A stretch of 18,352 nucleotides of DNA from an uncultured bacterium (GCA_937951485.1 CALEDJ010000021.1:1-18352); one strand, 5' to 3'; shown: positions 1 to 6,944, numbered from the stretch's first letter. The notes: generated by a model not told the origin, from the letters alone. Translations and numbers: made by a program.

Positions 1-1
1 T

Positions 2-169
2 CCCGGCGCGGACCACACCTGCACACCGCACGCCTCGGATTATAATCCGCAGAACTGGCTGATCAGCCTGTCCGAGTTGCTGCGGGTGATCCAGTTCTAC
101 AATTCCGGCGGCTATTACTACTGTCCGCTGGACGGCACGGAGGACGGGTTCTGTCCCGGCCATCCGTGA
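2..169 (+). CDS. Secreted protein, C-terminal dockerin-like tail (5' partial)
   Basis: The reading frame is open from the left edge to a TGA at 167-169, giving the last 55 residues of a larger protein. It contains DYNPQNWLISLSELLRVIQF, followed by a Gly/Tyr/Cys-rich stretch and a TEDGFCPG end. The pattern (Asp/Asn-rich loop, then the helix LSELLRVIQFYN) resembles half of a dockerin or EF-hand repeat. It matches a C-terminal tail I know from many extracellular proteins of Hydrogenedentota/Lentisphaerae-like genomes, where it sits after PKD, beta-helix or enzyme domains. The tail probably serves in surface attachment or sorting; that role is inferred. The catalytic or structural part lies outside the window, so the protein's main function cannot be stated. 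Confidence 0.75.
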   Translation, partial: PGADHTCTPHASDYNPQNWLISLSELLRVIQFYNSGGYYYCPLDGTEDGFCPGHP

Positions 170-184
170 CATGACCGCCAAGTC

Positions 185-214
185 CGCTGGATGTAATTAG
201 AGCGGAATCCAGCG
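185..214. repeat. Inverted repeat just after the dockerin-tailed gene
   Basis: CGCTGGAT (185-192) pairs perfectly with ATCCAGCG (207-214) around a 14-nt loop. An overlapping alternative pairing, TCCGCT (183-188) with AGCGGA (201-206), also exists. It lies 16 bp after the stop of the upstream gene and has no T-tract, so it could be an mRNA 3'-end stabiliser or a weak terminator. The role is not shown. Confidence 0.4.
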
Positions 215-319
215 AACCGGAAACGCCCGCATCCGCGGTGGCGGAATTGACGCTGCGTGCCTGGAATCGGCATGATGCGTTGAGCAATTTCGCAACGCGG
301 GGTACGCACGTGTCCGTTG

Positions 320-370
320 CAGGTTGAAGCCTGTGCTCCAAACAGTTTTGGAGTCCACGTTTCAGCGTGG
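320..370. repeat. Triple-hairpin intergenic repeat (CAGGTTGAAGCCTG type)
   Basis: Three short hairpins lie head to tail. CAGG/CCTG (320-333) has loop TTGAAG, CTCCAAA/TTTGGAG (336-353) has loop CAGT, and CCACG/CGTGG (355-370) has loop TTTCAG. The first part (320-340) matches 8663-8683 at 18 of 21 positions, and its first ten bases occur again at 8608-8617, so it is a dispersed element. It lies 34 bp before the pectate-lyase-like gene, in what is probably its 5' untranslated region. Confidence 0.55.
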
Positions 371-404
371 GGAGCAAACGGCGATTTTCAAGGGAGAATA
401 GAGA

Positions 405-1778
405 ATGTGCGCAATCATGATGGTTGTCTGGGCGGCGGCATTGGCGGCGCAAACCGGGGAGGATGCAACGATGAACACAACGGGGGTGTGGAACGTGATG
501 GATTTCGGGGCCATCGGCGATGCTTCGGGCGACAACACAGGGGCTTTTCAGGCGGCGCTGGACGCGGCGTGCGCCGCAAACGGCGGGGTGGTGACGGTTC
601 CGGCGGGCCGGTACCGCTTTGATGGTGCGATGACCGTGCCGTCGAATGTGACGCTGCGCGGCGTGTTTGCATATGCGCCGGCGCACGCCGGTATCCGCGA
701 CGACGGCCACCAGCAGCGCCCTGAATTCGGCAGCGTGCTGGAGCCATACGGCGGCGCGGGCGATGAGGAGGCCGAACCGTTCATCACCCTGCAGGCCAAC
801 GCGACGGTTCAGGGCTTCACGGTGCACTATCCTGCGCAGGACCCCAGGGCCGACGCGCCCACGCCCTACCCGTGGACCATCCGCATGCGCGGCAACAACC
901 CGGCGGTGATGGATATGCAGTTGCTGAACCCCTACAACGCGATTGACGCCTCGGAAAACCAGCGCGCGCTTGTCCGCAACATCCACGGCCAGCCCATCCA
1001 CATCGGCGTCTATGTGGACCGCATTTACGACATCGGCCGCATCGAAAACGTGCACTGGAACCCGTGGTGGTCCTACAAGACCCCCGTTTTCGATTGGCAG
1101 ATGCAGCACGGCATCGGCTTCATTTTCGGCAGGACCGACTGGCATTACGTCCTGAACACGTTCTGCTTCGGCTATAACGTCGGCTATAAGTTCATCGAAA
1201 CGAAGGACGGCGCGACGAACGGCAATTTCCTGGGCATCGGCGCGGACGACTGCCATACCGCGCTCCTCGCCGAGCAGACCGCGCCGATGGGCGTCTTGAT
1301 CACCAACGGCGAGTTCGTGTCCTTCAACGGCCCTGACCCCACGATGATCCGCGTGGAAAAGACGCATACCGGCACGATCCGTTTCAGCAATTGCGCGTTC
1401 TGGGGACCGTCCAACCGCAACGCGGTGGTGGACGGGCACGGCACGGTCGGCTTCAGCGACTGCACCTTCATGCAATGGGGCCACCGGCGCGGTGACCGCA
1501 AACAGGAGACCGACACCCCAAGCATCGAGGCGCTGGGAGGGTCCATCCTGGTGCGCGGCTGTGAGTTTCTGGAAGACAAGCCGCAAATCCGCCTGGGGCG
1601 CGGGGTCGAGCGCGCCATCATCACGGAGAATCTCATCGCCGGGAAGGTGTGCATCGAAAACAAGGCGCGCGGCCGCACAATCATCAAAGACAACGCCGCC
1701 ACCCCCAAGGGCAAACACTGGCGTGAACACCACCAAGGCGCGCCGGGCTTCCGTTCCCAGTCCATAAGAAAGAAATAG
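405..1778 (+). CDS. Secreted pectate-lyase-superfamily (right-handed beta-helix) protein
   Basis: The protein has 457 residues. Residues 1-16 (MCAIMMVVWAAALAAQ) look like a short signal peptide with an ALA-type cleavage site but no basic n-region. Residues 28-85 carry the N-terminal signature of the Pectate_lyase_3 / GH55-like family: NVMDFGAIGDASGDNTGAFQ, then GGVVTVPAGRYRF and VPSNVTLRGV. The rest is a series of short strands with Asn/Gly turns (VQGFTVHYP, VRNIHGQP, IRFSNCAFWG, VGFSDCTFM, ILVRGCEFLED, IITENLIAGK), as expected of a right-handed parallel beta-helix. Such proteins bind or cleave acidic or host polysaccharides outside the cytoplasm. No catalytic residues can be assigned with confidence, so lyase activity is unproven. 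The start is supported by AGGGAG at 391-396, 8 nt upstream of the ATG. Confidence 0.85.
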   Translation: MCAIMMVVWAAALAAQTGEDATMNTTGVWNVMDFGAIGDASGDNTGAFQAALDAACAANGGVVTVPAGRYRFDGAMTVPSNVTLRGVFAYAPAHAGIRDDGHQQRPEFGSVLEPYGGAGDEEAEPFITLQANATVQGFTVHYPAQDPRADAPTPYPWTIRMRGNNPAVMDMQLLNPYNAIDASENQRALVRNIHGQPIHIGVYVDRIYDIGRIENVHWNPWWSYKTPVFDWQMQHGIGFIFGRTDWHYVLNTFCFGYNVGYKFIETKDGATNGNFLGIGADDCHTALLAEQTAPMGVLITNGEFVSFNGPDPTMIRVEKTHTGTIRFSNCAFWGPSNRNAVVDGHGTVGFSDCTFMQWGHRRGDRKQETDTPSIEALGGSILVRGCEFLEDKPQIRLGRGVERAIITENLIAGKVCIENKARGRTIIKDNAATPKGKHWREHHQGAPGFRSQSIRKK

Positions 1779-1814
1779 TCACTCCCGAGACAGTTCATCA
1801 TGACGCTTTGCGTA

Positions 1815-1835
1815 CCCGCCGCCTTCGGCGGCGGG
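1815..1835 (+). terminator. GC-rich hairpin after the beta-helix gene, possible terminator
   Basis: A perfect 9-bp stem, CCCGCCGCC (1815-1823) and GGCGGCGGG (1827-1835), closes a TTC loop. It lies 36 bp after the beta-helix stop codon. The only T-run (1855-1860) is 20 nt further on, too far for a classical Rho-independent terminator. The core is also the inverse of the repeat at 1868-1909, so it may equally be a copy of that mobile-like repeat. Confidence 0.4.
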
Positions 1836-1867
1836 AGAGTGCCTGGGAAGTGCGTTTTTTATCTTCA

Positions 1868-1909
1868 GCGAATCGCCGCCGAAGGCGGTGGGGGACTCGT
1901 AATGACGGG
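1868..1909 (+). repeat. 42-bp dispersed hairpin repeat, copy 1
   Basis: This 42-bp stretch is repeated at 16299-16340 with 3 mismatches. Shared blocks are GCGAATCG, CGCCGAAGGCGGTGGGGGAC and AATGACGGG. The centre folds as CCGCC-GAA-GGCGG. Both copies are intergenic, each lying just downstream (3') of a minus-strand gene. Confidence 0.65.
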
Positions 1910-1973
1910 TGGCGCGTCATCATTGGTCAAAATCAAGTACAGTTCTTATTTTATGCGCTGGGTCCGGGAACTA

Positions 1974-3137
1974 TCATCTTACGTTGCGCTTCGGGGTGTG
2001 TGCGCCGCGGAAAAGCCGCCAGAGGCGCGCGAGGGTTTCGGCGGTGTCGCGCAGATGGTCTCCGGTTTCGCGGATGGCCTCGGTCAGGGACATCGGGCCG
2101 GGGCAAATCGAGCAGGCCGCGTCCACGCCGCAGGCGTACACGGCATGGTAGCCCGCGCCCAAGGCGCCCGCCACCGCGAGCACGGGCACGCCGTGGGCCT
2201 TGGCGAAGCGCGCGACGCCGACGGGGGTCTTGCCGTGGACGCTCTGGCGGTCGAGCCGCCCTTCCGCCGTGATTACGAGGGCGGCGCCTTCCAGGTGCCG
2301 CGCCAGCCCGCAGGCTTCCGCCACCACCTCGACGCCCGGCCGCAGGCGTCCGCCGGCGAAGGCAAGCAGGCCCGCGCCGAGACCGCCCGCCGCGCCCGCC
2401 CCCGGCACGTTGGCCACCGGTGCGCCCAGTTGGGCCTCGATGATTTCGCCGTAGCGCCGCAGCGCAGCGTCCAGTTTCGCAATCAGGACGCCGTCCGCGC
2501 CTTTCTGCGGCCCATACACATACGACGCGCCGCTCGGGCCGCAGAGGGGATTGTCCACGTCGCAGGCGACCAGCACCTCGCACTCCCGCAGTTTCGGGTG
2601 CCGATCCGAGACGTCAATGCGCGCCAGCCGGAGGAGATGTTCGCCGCCGGGTGGCAGTTCACGCCCCTCGGCATCGAGCAGGCGGCAGCCCAGCGCCTGC
2701 GCCATGCCCGCGCCGCCGTCGTTCGTGGCGCTGCCGCCGATGCCCACGATAATCCGGCGCACGCCGGAATCGAGGGCGTGGCGGATAAGTTCGCCCGTGC
2801 CGCGCGTGGTGGCGGCGGCGGGGTTGCGCTGTTCGGGCGGGACCAGGGACAGGCCGGACGCCGCCGCCATCTCGATGACCGCCGTCTCGCCGTCGCCGAG
2901 GATGCCGTAGGTGGCATCCACGGGATCGCCCAGCGGGCCGCAGACGCGGACCGTCACCGGCTTGCCGCCGGTCGAAGTAACCAGCGCCTCGACCGTGCCT
3001 TCGCCGCCGTCGGCCATGGGCGCCAGCCGCAAATCGGCATCGGGGAAAACCCGCCGCCATCCTTCCGCCAGCGCCTCCGCCACCGCCACCGCCGTGCAGC
3101 ACTCCTTGAATCCGTCCGGCGCTATCACAATGTGCAT
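1974..3137 (-). CDS. glxK: Glycerate 2-kinase (type I, GarK/GlxK family)
   Basis: The protein has 387 residues, close to the usual 375-390. It should phosphorylate D-glycerate with ATP to 2-phosphoglycerate, feeding glyoxylate/tartronate- or serine-derived carbon into lower glycolysis in the cytoplasm. Family motifs are present in order: MHIVIAPDGFKE at the N-terminus, PMADGGEGT near residue 40, GIGGSATNDGGAGMAQALG near 130, VACDVDNPLCGPSGA near 190, PGAGAAGGLGAGLL near 245 and ITAEGRLDRQSVHGKTPVGV near 290. The reading frame extends 22 codons further upstream, but ATG 3137 is preferred because the family begins MxIVIAPD and GGGGAG (minus strand, 3147-3152) lies 9 nt before it. It stands alone, convergent with the upstream beta-helix gene and divergent from the MNT-HEPN remnant. 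Whether the product is 2-PG or 3-PG rests on the family. Confidence 0.93.
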   Translation of the reverse strand: MHIVIAPDGFKECCTAVAVAEALAEGWRRVFPDADLRLAPMADGGEGTVEALVTSTGGKPVTVRVCGPLGDPVDATYGILGDGETAVIEMAAASGLSLVPPEQRNPAAATTRGTGELIRHALDSGVRRIIVGIGGSATNDGGAGMAQALGCRLLDAEGRELPPGGEHLLRLARIDVSDRHPKLRECEVLVACDVDNPLCGPSGASYVYGPQKGADGVLIAKLDAALRRYGEIIEAQLGAPVANVPGAGAAGGLGAGLLAFAGGRLRPGVEVVAEACGLARHLEGAALVITAEGRLDRQSVHGKTPVGVARFAKAHGVPVLAVAGALGAGYHAVYACGVDAACSICPGPMSLTEAIRETGDHLRDTAETLARLWRLFRGAHTPKRNVR

Positions 3138-3222
3138 CGCAACTATCTCCCCAGTGTCCCGACACAGCCAACAGCATAGCGCGGCGCGCCTGCGAAACGC
3201 CACGCAAAGTCCCCAGGGATGC

Positions 3223-3241
3223 TATAATGCCTTGCAGGAGG
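3223..3241 (+). promoter_or_regulatory. Consensus -10 box and Shine-Dalgarno before the MNT-HEPN remnant
   Basis: A perfect TATAAT lies at 3223-3228 and AGGAGG at 3236-3241, the latter 7 nt before ATG 3249. No convincing -35 is seen (3200-3205 is CCACGC). If this -10 is used, the 5' leader is only about 10-15 nt. Intact start signals show that the remnant may still be transcribed and translated. Confidence 0.5.
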
Positions 3242-3248
3242 ATTCGGG

Positions 3249-3712
3249 ATGACACGCCTGATGGAAATCGCGGAGGAAGCGGTGCGGCGCATTGTCGAGG
3301 AGGTGCAACCGCTGCGGGTGGTGCTTTTCGGGTCCGTCGCGCAAGGGGAGGCGGGACCGGACAGCGATCTGGAAGACTGGTTGAGCCGTGCGCAAGGAAA
3401 ACTGGCATTGGCGCAACAGCCTTTGCCGCCGGGCGGATATTGGGAAGACCTGTGCTTTATGGCCCAGCAGGCGGGGGAACTCTCCATAAAAGCGGTCCAT
3501 CAACGCCATGGATGGCAATTCCCCTTCATCCATGATTTGCGCAAATTGCTGGACGGCCTGGAGGCAAAGGGTTTGCCATTCCGGAACATCTTTGCGAGGC
3601 GGAACGGCTGACGATCTACGTGACCCAACTGCGTTATCCAGGCACGACCGGGTTTGTAACGCAGGAAGAACATGCGGCCATGCTGGCCATCGCGGAAACG
3701 CATTACGCCTGA
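3249..3712 (+). pseudogene. MNT-HEPN toxin-antitoxin remnant: fused by deletion, then frameshifted
   Basis: Residues 1-42 are the start of a minimal nucleotidyltransferase (MntA-type), including VVLFGSVAQGEAGPDSDLE. It stops right after the GSx10Dx(D/E) site, where the second acidic residue is Glu rather than Asp, and the rest of the MNT fold is missing. The frame runs straight on into a HEPN domain: DWLSRAQGKLALAQ, then CFMAQQAGELSIKAVHQRHG and FPFIHDLRKLLDGLEAKG. In the starting frame translation ends at 3611 with an unrelated tail. In the -1 frame, from about 3567 to a TGA at 3710-3712, the expected HEPN end appears (FAIPEHLCEAERLTIYVTQL, then RYPGTTGFVTQEEHAAMLAI). So one base is missing or a -1 shift is needed. 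Normally MNT (antitoxin) and HEPN (RNase toxin) are separate adjacent genes. This looks like an internal deletion that joined them in frame, followed by decay. A functional fusion made by ribosomal frameshifting is the less likely alternative. Confidence 0.8.
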
Positions 3713-3888
3713 GCGGAAGCCATCGTCAATCAATGGCCTGCGCGCCATCAAGAAGCGGTCGTTTCTCCCGGCCACGCCGACCGCAGCGCTCCCACTCCAC
3801 GAGCCGGAGGAACGCGGAATCACCGTATGCCGAAGCGTGAGCAACGCACCTATTTCAGAATAGCAATGTCGTTGTGGCATGGCGAGGA

Positions 3889-5109
3889 TCAGTCGTGACC
3901 GGGGCCTTGCGTTCGAGGATTCGGGGCGGTCAAAGACTCCCGGATGCTTTCCGCGATGATTCGCGCTTTGACCAGGTTCCCGGCCTCCGTCATGTGGACC
4001 GGGTCGCTGAAGTAGCGGAGCGACGGGGGCATGCGTTCCTCGAGGTCCACCAGCCCGACCCCGAGATTCCGGGCGAGGTCGCGGACTACGGCATTGTGTT
4101 CCCCAAGCCCCCGGCGGTATAGGTCATCCATGCGGCGCGCTTCCTCATCGGGGGCGCTGAATGCGGGGCCGAAGAGGTGCGCCTCGGTCAGCAGCCACAC
4201 CTGCGCTCCGGAATCCCGCGCCAGGGCGATGGCCTCCGCCAGGTTATTGCGAAAAGCATCCGGCCCGTTCCGCGCCAGGTTGTTCTCCGCCTCGGCGACG
4301 GTCGGCATCGGGTGCTGCGTCCGCGCCTGCAGCGTAAGCGGCTGAATCAGTCCGAGTTTCCAGCCTGTCAGCAAAACCAGGCGCGAACGAAACGCGAGGC
4401 GGGCGAGAAAGCCCGTGTTCAACGGCCGGAGGGGCTTTCGGAAATGGCGGTATTGAGGGTCGAAATTCGGGTAGAATCGGGGCGTTACATCATTCACCGC
4501 GCATTGAATCAGCACCACATCGGGGGCCAGCGGCAAGCCGTGTTCCCGAAGCGTCAAGAGCACCTCCCGCGAAGTATAGCCGCCCACGCCGAGATTGAAC
4601 ACCTCCACCCTGTCCCATCCATCCGGCGGCAGGTCGCCGTTCAGCAGGCGATCCAGCACCGCCGGATAGGTGCTCGCATTATCCACAACGCTGACGCCGT
4701 AAGTCGTGGAACCGCCCAGGCAGATGATCCGAAGGGTTTCCGGTGTTTTTTGGGGGAACGGCGCGTCCGCGCGAAATCCCTGGGCATTGTGTCGTGTCAC
4801 CCCATGGCCGTCTGGAGAATGAAATTCGTATCCTGGCTTCAGCCGATAGGACAGCACCGGGTCCGGCACAAAGCGGAATCGGCTCGCATCCCGCCGGACG
4901 AGGCACCCATAGTCGTAAAGGATCATGCGGCATACCGGGTCGCCGCTTCTCGCCGCATACCACCGCGAAACCCCTTCCAACCCGGACAGCAGAATCAGCA
5001 GAAACGCGCCATACGCCAGGCGCCACGCCGCCCTGTGCGGGAAGCGACAGCCTCGACCCGGCGTATCTTGCGTGATTGTTCTCCGACCATCGGATATCAT
5101 GGCTGCCAT
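3889..5109 (-). CDS. Membrane-anchored SGNH/GDSL-family hydrolase
   Basis: The protein has 406 residues. A basic N-terminus is followed by one membrane segment (about residues 28-47, AWRLAYGAFLLILLSGLEG), which should place the enzyme on the outer face. The SGNH blocks are present: GGSTTYG with Ser134 (block I), NLGVGGYTS near 172-180 (block II), AVNDV with Asn206 (block III), and DPVHMTEAGN with Asp369/His372 (block V). This family removes acyl or acetyl groups from lipids, sugars or peptidoglycan. The large N-terminal region and single anchor suggest a cell-envelope polysaccharide substrate, which is inferred. The frame is open up to 5325, but ATG 5109 is preferred: a G-rich stretch lies just before it and a promoter-like pair lies at 5170-5197. 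ATG 5100 is an alternative. Confidence 0.85.
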   Translation of the reverse strand: MAAMISDGRRTITQDTPGRGCRFPHRAAWRLAYGAFLLILLSGLEGVSRWYAARSGDPVCRMILYDYGCLVRRDASRFRFVPDPVLSYRLKPGYEFHSPDGHGVTRHNAQGFRADAPFPQKTPETLRIICLGGSTTYGVSVVDNASTYPAVLDRLLNGDLPPDGWDRVEVFNLGVGGYTSREVLLTLREHGLPLAPDVVLIQCAVNDVTPRFYPNFDPQYRHFRKPLRPLNTGFLARLAFRSRLVLLTGWKLGLIQPLTLQARTQHPMPTVAEAENNLARNGPDAFRNNLAEAIALARDSGAQVWLLTEAHLFGPAFSAPDEEARRMDDLYRRGLGEHNAVVRDLARNLGVGLVDLEERMPPSLRYFSDPVHMTEAGNLVKARIIAESIRESLTAPNPRTQGPGHD

Positions 5110-5169
5110 AAGCCCCCCCCCACGATGTTCCTTGGGGTTTGAAGCACCGCCTGCGGTCTGGTTTCCCGT

Positions 5170-5197
5170 ATCATAGCAAAAACAGCGCGTTCGCCAA
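5170..5197 (-). promoter_or_regulatory. Putative promoter of the SGNH hydrolase gene
   Basis: On the minus strand, TTGGCG (5197-5192) is followed after 16 bp by TATGAT (5175-5170), preceded by TGC (extended -10, TGCTATGAT). The expected transcript start is about 55 nt before ATG 5109. It was picked by consensus only. Confidence 0.4.
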
Positions 5198-5290
5198 ATC
5201 ATGGACGTGTATCCGAAACAGCCTGGGGGTGCGTTGCAGCGCAGGAATGGTGTAACGACTACCGCGGACAACCGCAGCGGGATGACGAAT

Positions 5291-5319
5291 TTGCGAAGCG
5301 GGCCGTTTGGGTATAGGAT
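5291..5319 (+). promoter_or_regulatory. Putative promoter of the ApgM-like gene
   Basis: TTGCGA (5291-5296) is followed after 17 bp by TAGGAT (5314-5319), each matching 4 of 6 consensus bases. It is weak and was picked by consensus only. The leader would be about 85 nt and would contain the stem-loop at 5341-5358. Confidence 0.25.
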
Positions 5320-5337
5320 CGCCACCCGAAATTGTTA

Positions 5338-5361
5338 ATTGTCGGAAGAGTATCCGACCAA
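5338..5361 (+). repeat. Stem-loop in the leader of the ApgM-like gene
   Basis: GTCGG (5341-5345) pairs with CCGAC (5354-5358) around an 8-nt loop, and flanking ATT/AAT extends it with one bulge. A second small pairing, CCCC (5365-5368) with GGGG (5376-5379), follows. It could be an operator or leader structure. It has no T-tract and no recognised riboswitch core. Confidence 0.3.
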
Positions 5362-5410
5362 TGTCCCCTTTCGACGGGGGCGTTGCAAAGCCACATGGGA
5401 TGAACAACCG

Positions 5411-6640
5411 ATGAAGTACATTGTTTTACTGGGTGACGGCATGGCCGACTGGCCGGTGGAATCGCTGGGCGGTCAGACACCGTTGCAGGCGGCGCAGACC
5501 CCTGCAATGGACCGGGTGGCGCAGAAAGGGACGCTGGGCCTTTTTTTTCCGATTCCCGAAGGCATGCCGCCCGGCAGTGACATCGGCAATCTTTCGTGTT
5601 TCGGCTACAATCCGAGGGAGTGTTTTGGCGGGCGTGCTCCGATCGAGGCGGCGAATATGGGCATTGCCCTGGGACCGCAAGAGGTGGCGTTTCGCTGCAA
5701 CGTGGTGACATTGTCGAATGGCGTGATGGAGGATTTTACCGCGGGGCATATCGGCAGTGAGGAGGCGGCGGAACTGGTGGGGGCGCTCGACAGAACCCTG
5801 GCCTCGGAATTTCCAATACGGCTTTATCCTGGGGTAAGTTACCGGCATCTGGCGGTGATCCCGGGTTCGGAGGCGGTGTCTGCGGATGAATTGTCGGGCA
5901 TGCAATGCACCCCGCCGCACGACATCACGGGGCAGCCGTGGGAGCCGCATCTGCCGCGGGGCGTGGGCTGCGAGCTGGTCCGCGCAATCATCCGCCGCTC
6001 CCAGGAACTTCTGCCGGAGCACCCCGTTAGCCGCAAGCGCCGCGAATCGGGCAAACGCCCCGCGACCTCGATCTGGCTGTGGGGCCAGGGCAAGCCGCCC
6101 ACCATGGAGTCGTATGCATCCAAGTTCGGGTTGCGCGGCGCGGTGGTGTCGGCGGTGGATTTGGTGCGGGGTATCGGCGTGCTCGCGGGCTTGGAGGTAT
6201 TGAAGGTGCCCGGCGCGACCGGGTGGATAGACACCAATTACGAGGGCAAGATCGGCGCGGCGCTCGATGCGCTAGACCGTCACGATTTCGTGTATGTCCA
6301 TGTCGAGGCCCCGGATGAGGCGGCGCACCAGGGAAGGGCCGACCTTAAAATCCAGGCCATCGAGGATTTCGACCGGCGGATTGTCGCCCCTGCGCTGGCC
6401 TACCTGGAACAGCATCCGGACTGCCGGATTCTGGTGGCCCCGGACCATTTCACCACCATAAAAACCAAGACCCACGCGGGCGGTCCCGCGCCATTTGCCG
6501 TCTGTGGGGCAGGCGTGCCGGTCAACGGCCTGCGCGCCTACTCCGAATACGAAGCGGCGAAGGCCGGGATCGTGTTTCGGGAAGGGTATCGGCTGGTCCA
6601 GCGGTTCTTGACGCAAACGGATATGGATTTCGCGTCTTAA
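5411..6640 (+). CDS. apgM: ApgM-type phosphoglycerate mutase / proposed homoserine kinase
   Basis: The protein has 409 residues and belongs to the alkaline-phosphatase superfamily, archaeal-type cofactor-independent phosphoglycerate mutase group. Visible are KYIVLLGDGMADWP (metal-binding Asp9), PPGSDIGNLSCFGYNP (Ser56 in the position of the phosphorylated Ser), FTAGHIGSEEA, CTPPHDITGQPWEPHLP, ATSIWLWGQGKPP, RGAVVSAVDLVRGIGVLAG, HVEAPDEAAHQG and APDHFTTIKTKTHAGGPAPF (C-terminal metal ligands). The CTPPHDITGQP, SIWLWGQG and SAVDLVRGIG blocks are those of the bacterial subgroup annotated as 'proposed homoserine kinase'. That subgroup often neighbours citramalate synthase and aspartate kinase, as in Geobacter. 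Here cimA follows 304 bp later, which supports a threonine/isoleucine role, but 2-PG/3-PG mutase activity is not excluded. ATG 5411 was chosen over an upstream in-frame ATG at 5339 because the family begins MKYIVLLGDG. An 8-T run lies in the coding sequence at 5550-5557. Confidence 0.9.
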   Translation: MKYIVLLGDGMADWPVESLGGQTPLQAAQTPAMDRVAQKGTLGLFFPIPEGMPPGSDIGNLSCFGYNPRECFGGRAPIEAANMGIALGPQEVAFRCNVVTLSNGVMEDFTAGHIGSEEAAELVGALDRTLASEFPIRLYPGVSYRHLAVIPGSEAVSADELSGMQCTPPHDITGQPWEPHLPRGVGCELVRAIIRRSQELLPEHPVSRKRRESGKRPATSIWLWGQGKPPTMESYASKFGLRGAVVSAVDLVRGIGVLAGLEVLKVPGATGWIDTNYEGKIGAALDALDRHDFVYVHVEAPDEAAHQGRADLKIQAIEDFDRRIVAPALAYLEQHPDCRILVAPDHFTTIKTKTHAGGPAPFAVCGAGVPVNGLRAYSEYEAAKAGIVFREGYRLVQRFLTQTDMDFAS

Positions 6641-6944
6641 GCGCGAATTGCGCATAGTATTGCAATGAGTATGGGAAAAAGCGCCGGCGTGCGGTGCAGA
6701 AAAACGCAAGGAAAGAGCAGGACAAGAGGGCTTATACGACCCATATTGGATATCAGTTCTAAGATATTTCGGAGTGCTCGCTGAAAACGACGCGGCGCTT
6801 GTTAAATAACGCAAGGCGTTACAATCATTTCAGAAAGACACGAATGTTTCATGGTTTCCATGTGTTTCATGTTTCATGTTTGTCCATCAGGTCCTATCAT
6901 GCCTGTTTATGCTTTCCCCACGCCGCTGGGGCGGGGCCGGGAAC
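6641..6944. other. Intergenic region between ApgM-like gene and cimA
   Basis: 304 bp. Contents: a small GCGC/GCGC hairpin at 6641-6653 just after the stop; a weak promoter-like pair, TTGTTA (6799-6804) and TACAAT (6820-6825), with a short 15-bp spacer; an inverted repeat AACGC-AAG-GCGTT (6808-6820) inside that spacer, which could be an operator; and TTTCATG repeats at 6844-6881. A 39-codon frame from ATG 6844 overlaps the cimA start but has too few Ile/Val/Leu codons to look like an attenuator peptide. Confidence 0.45.
6844..6881 (+). repeat. Short tandem repeat TTTC(C)ATG x4 upstream of cimA
   Basis: Four copies of TTTCATG or TTTCCATG lie at 6847-6853, 6855-6862, 6865-6871 and 6872-6878. 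They sit 67-100 bp before the cimA start, downstream of the possible promoter, so they would be in the mRNA leader. Confidence 0.5.

Larger units (their letters stand above)
5110..5410. other. Divergent promoter region between SGNH hydrolase and ApgM genes
   Basis: These 301 bp separate two divergent genes and hold no credible reading frame. They contain a 9-base C-run next to the SGNH start, a promoter-like pair on each strand (entered separately), and a stem-loop in the probable ApgM leader. No repeat copies or operator were recognised beyond these. Confidence 0.6.

Noticed and set aside
1800-3179. Plus-strand frame of 459 codons opposite the glycerate kinase gene
   Set aside because: It is a shadow of a clearly recognisable kinase on the other strand: Arg/Ala/Gly-rich with no domain.
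3612-3880. Separate small gene after the MNT-HEPN frame
   Set aside because: The conserved sequence up to 3712 is the HEPN tail in another frame. Beyond it (AEAIVNQW, in the same frame after the TGA) may be a few more decayed HEPN codons, but not a gene.
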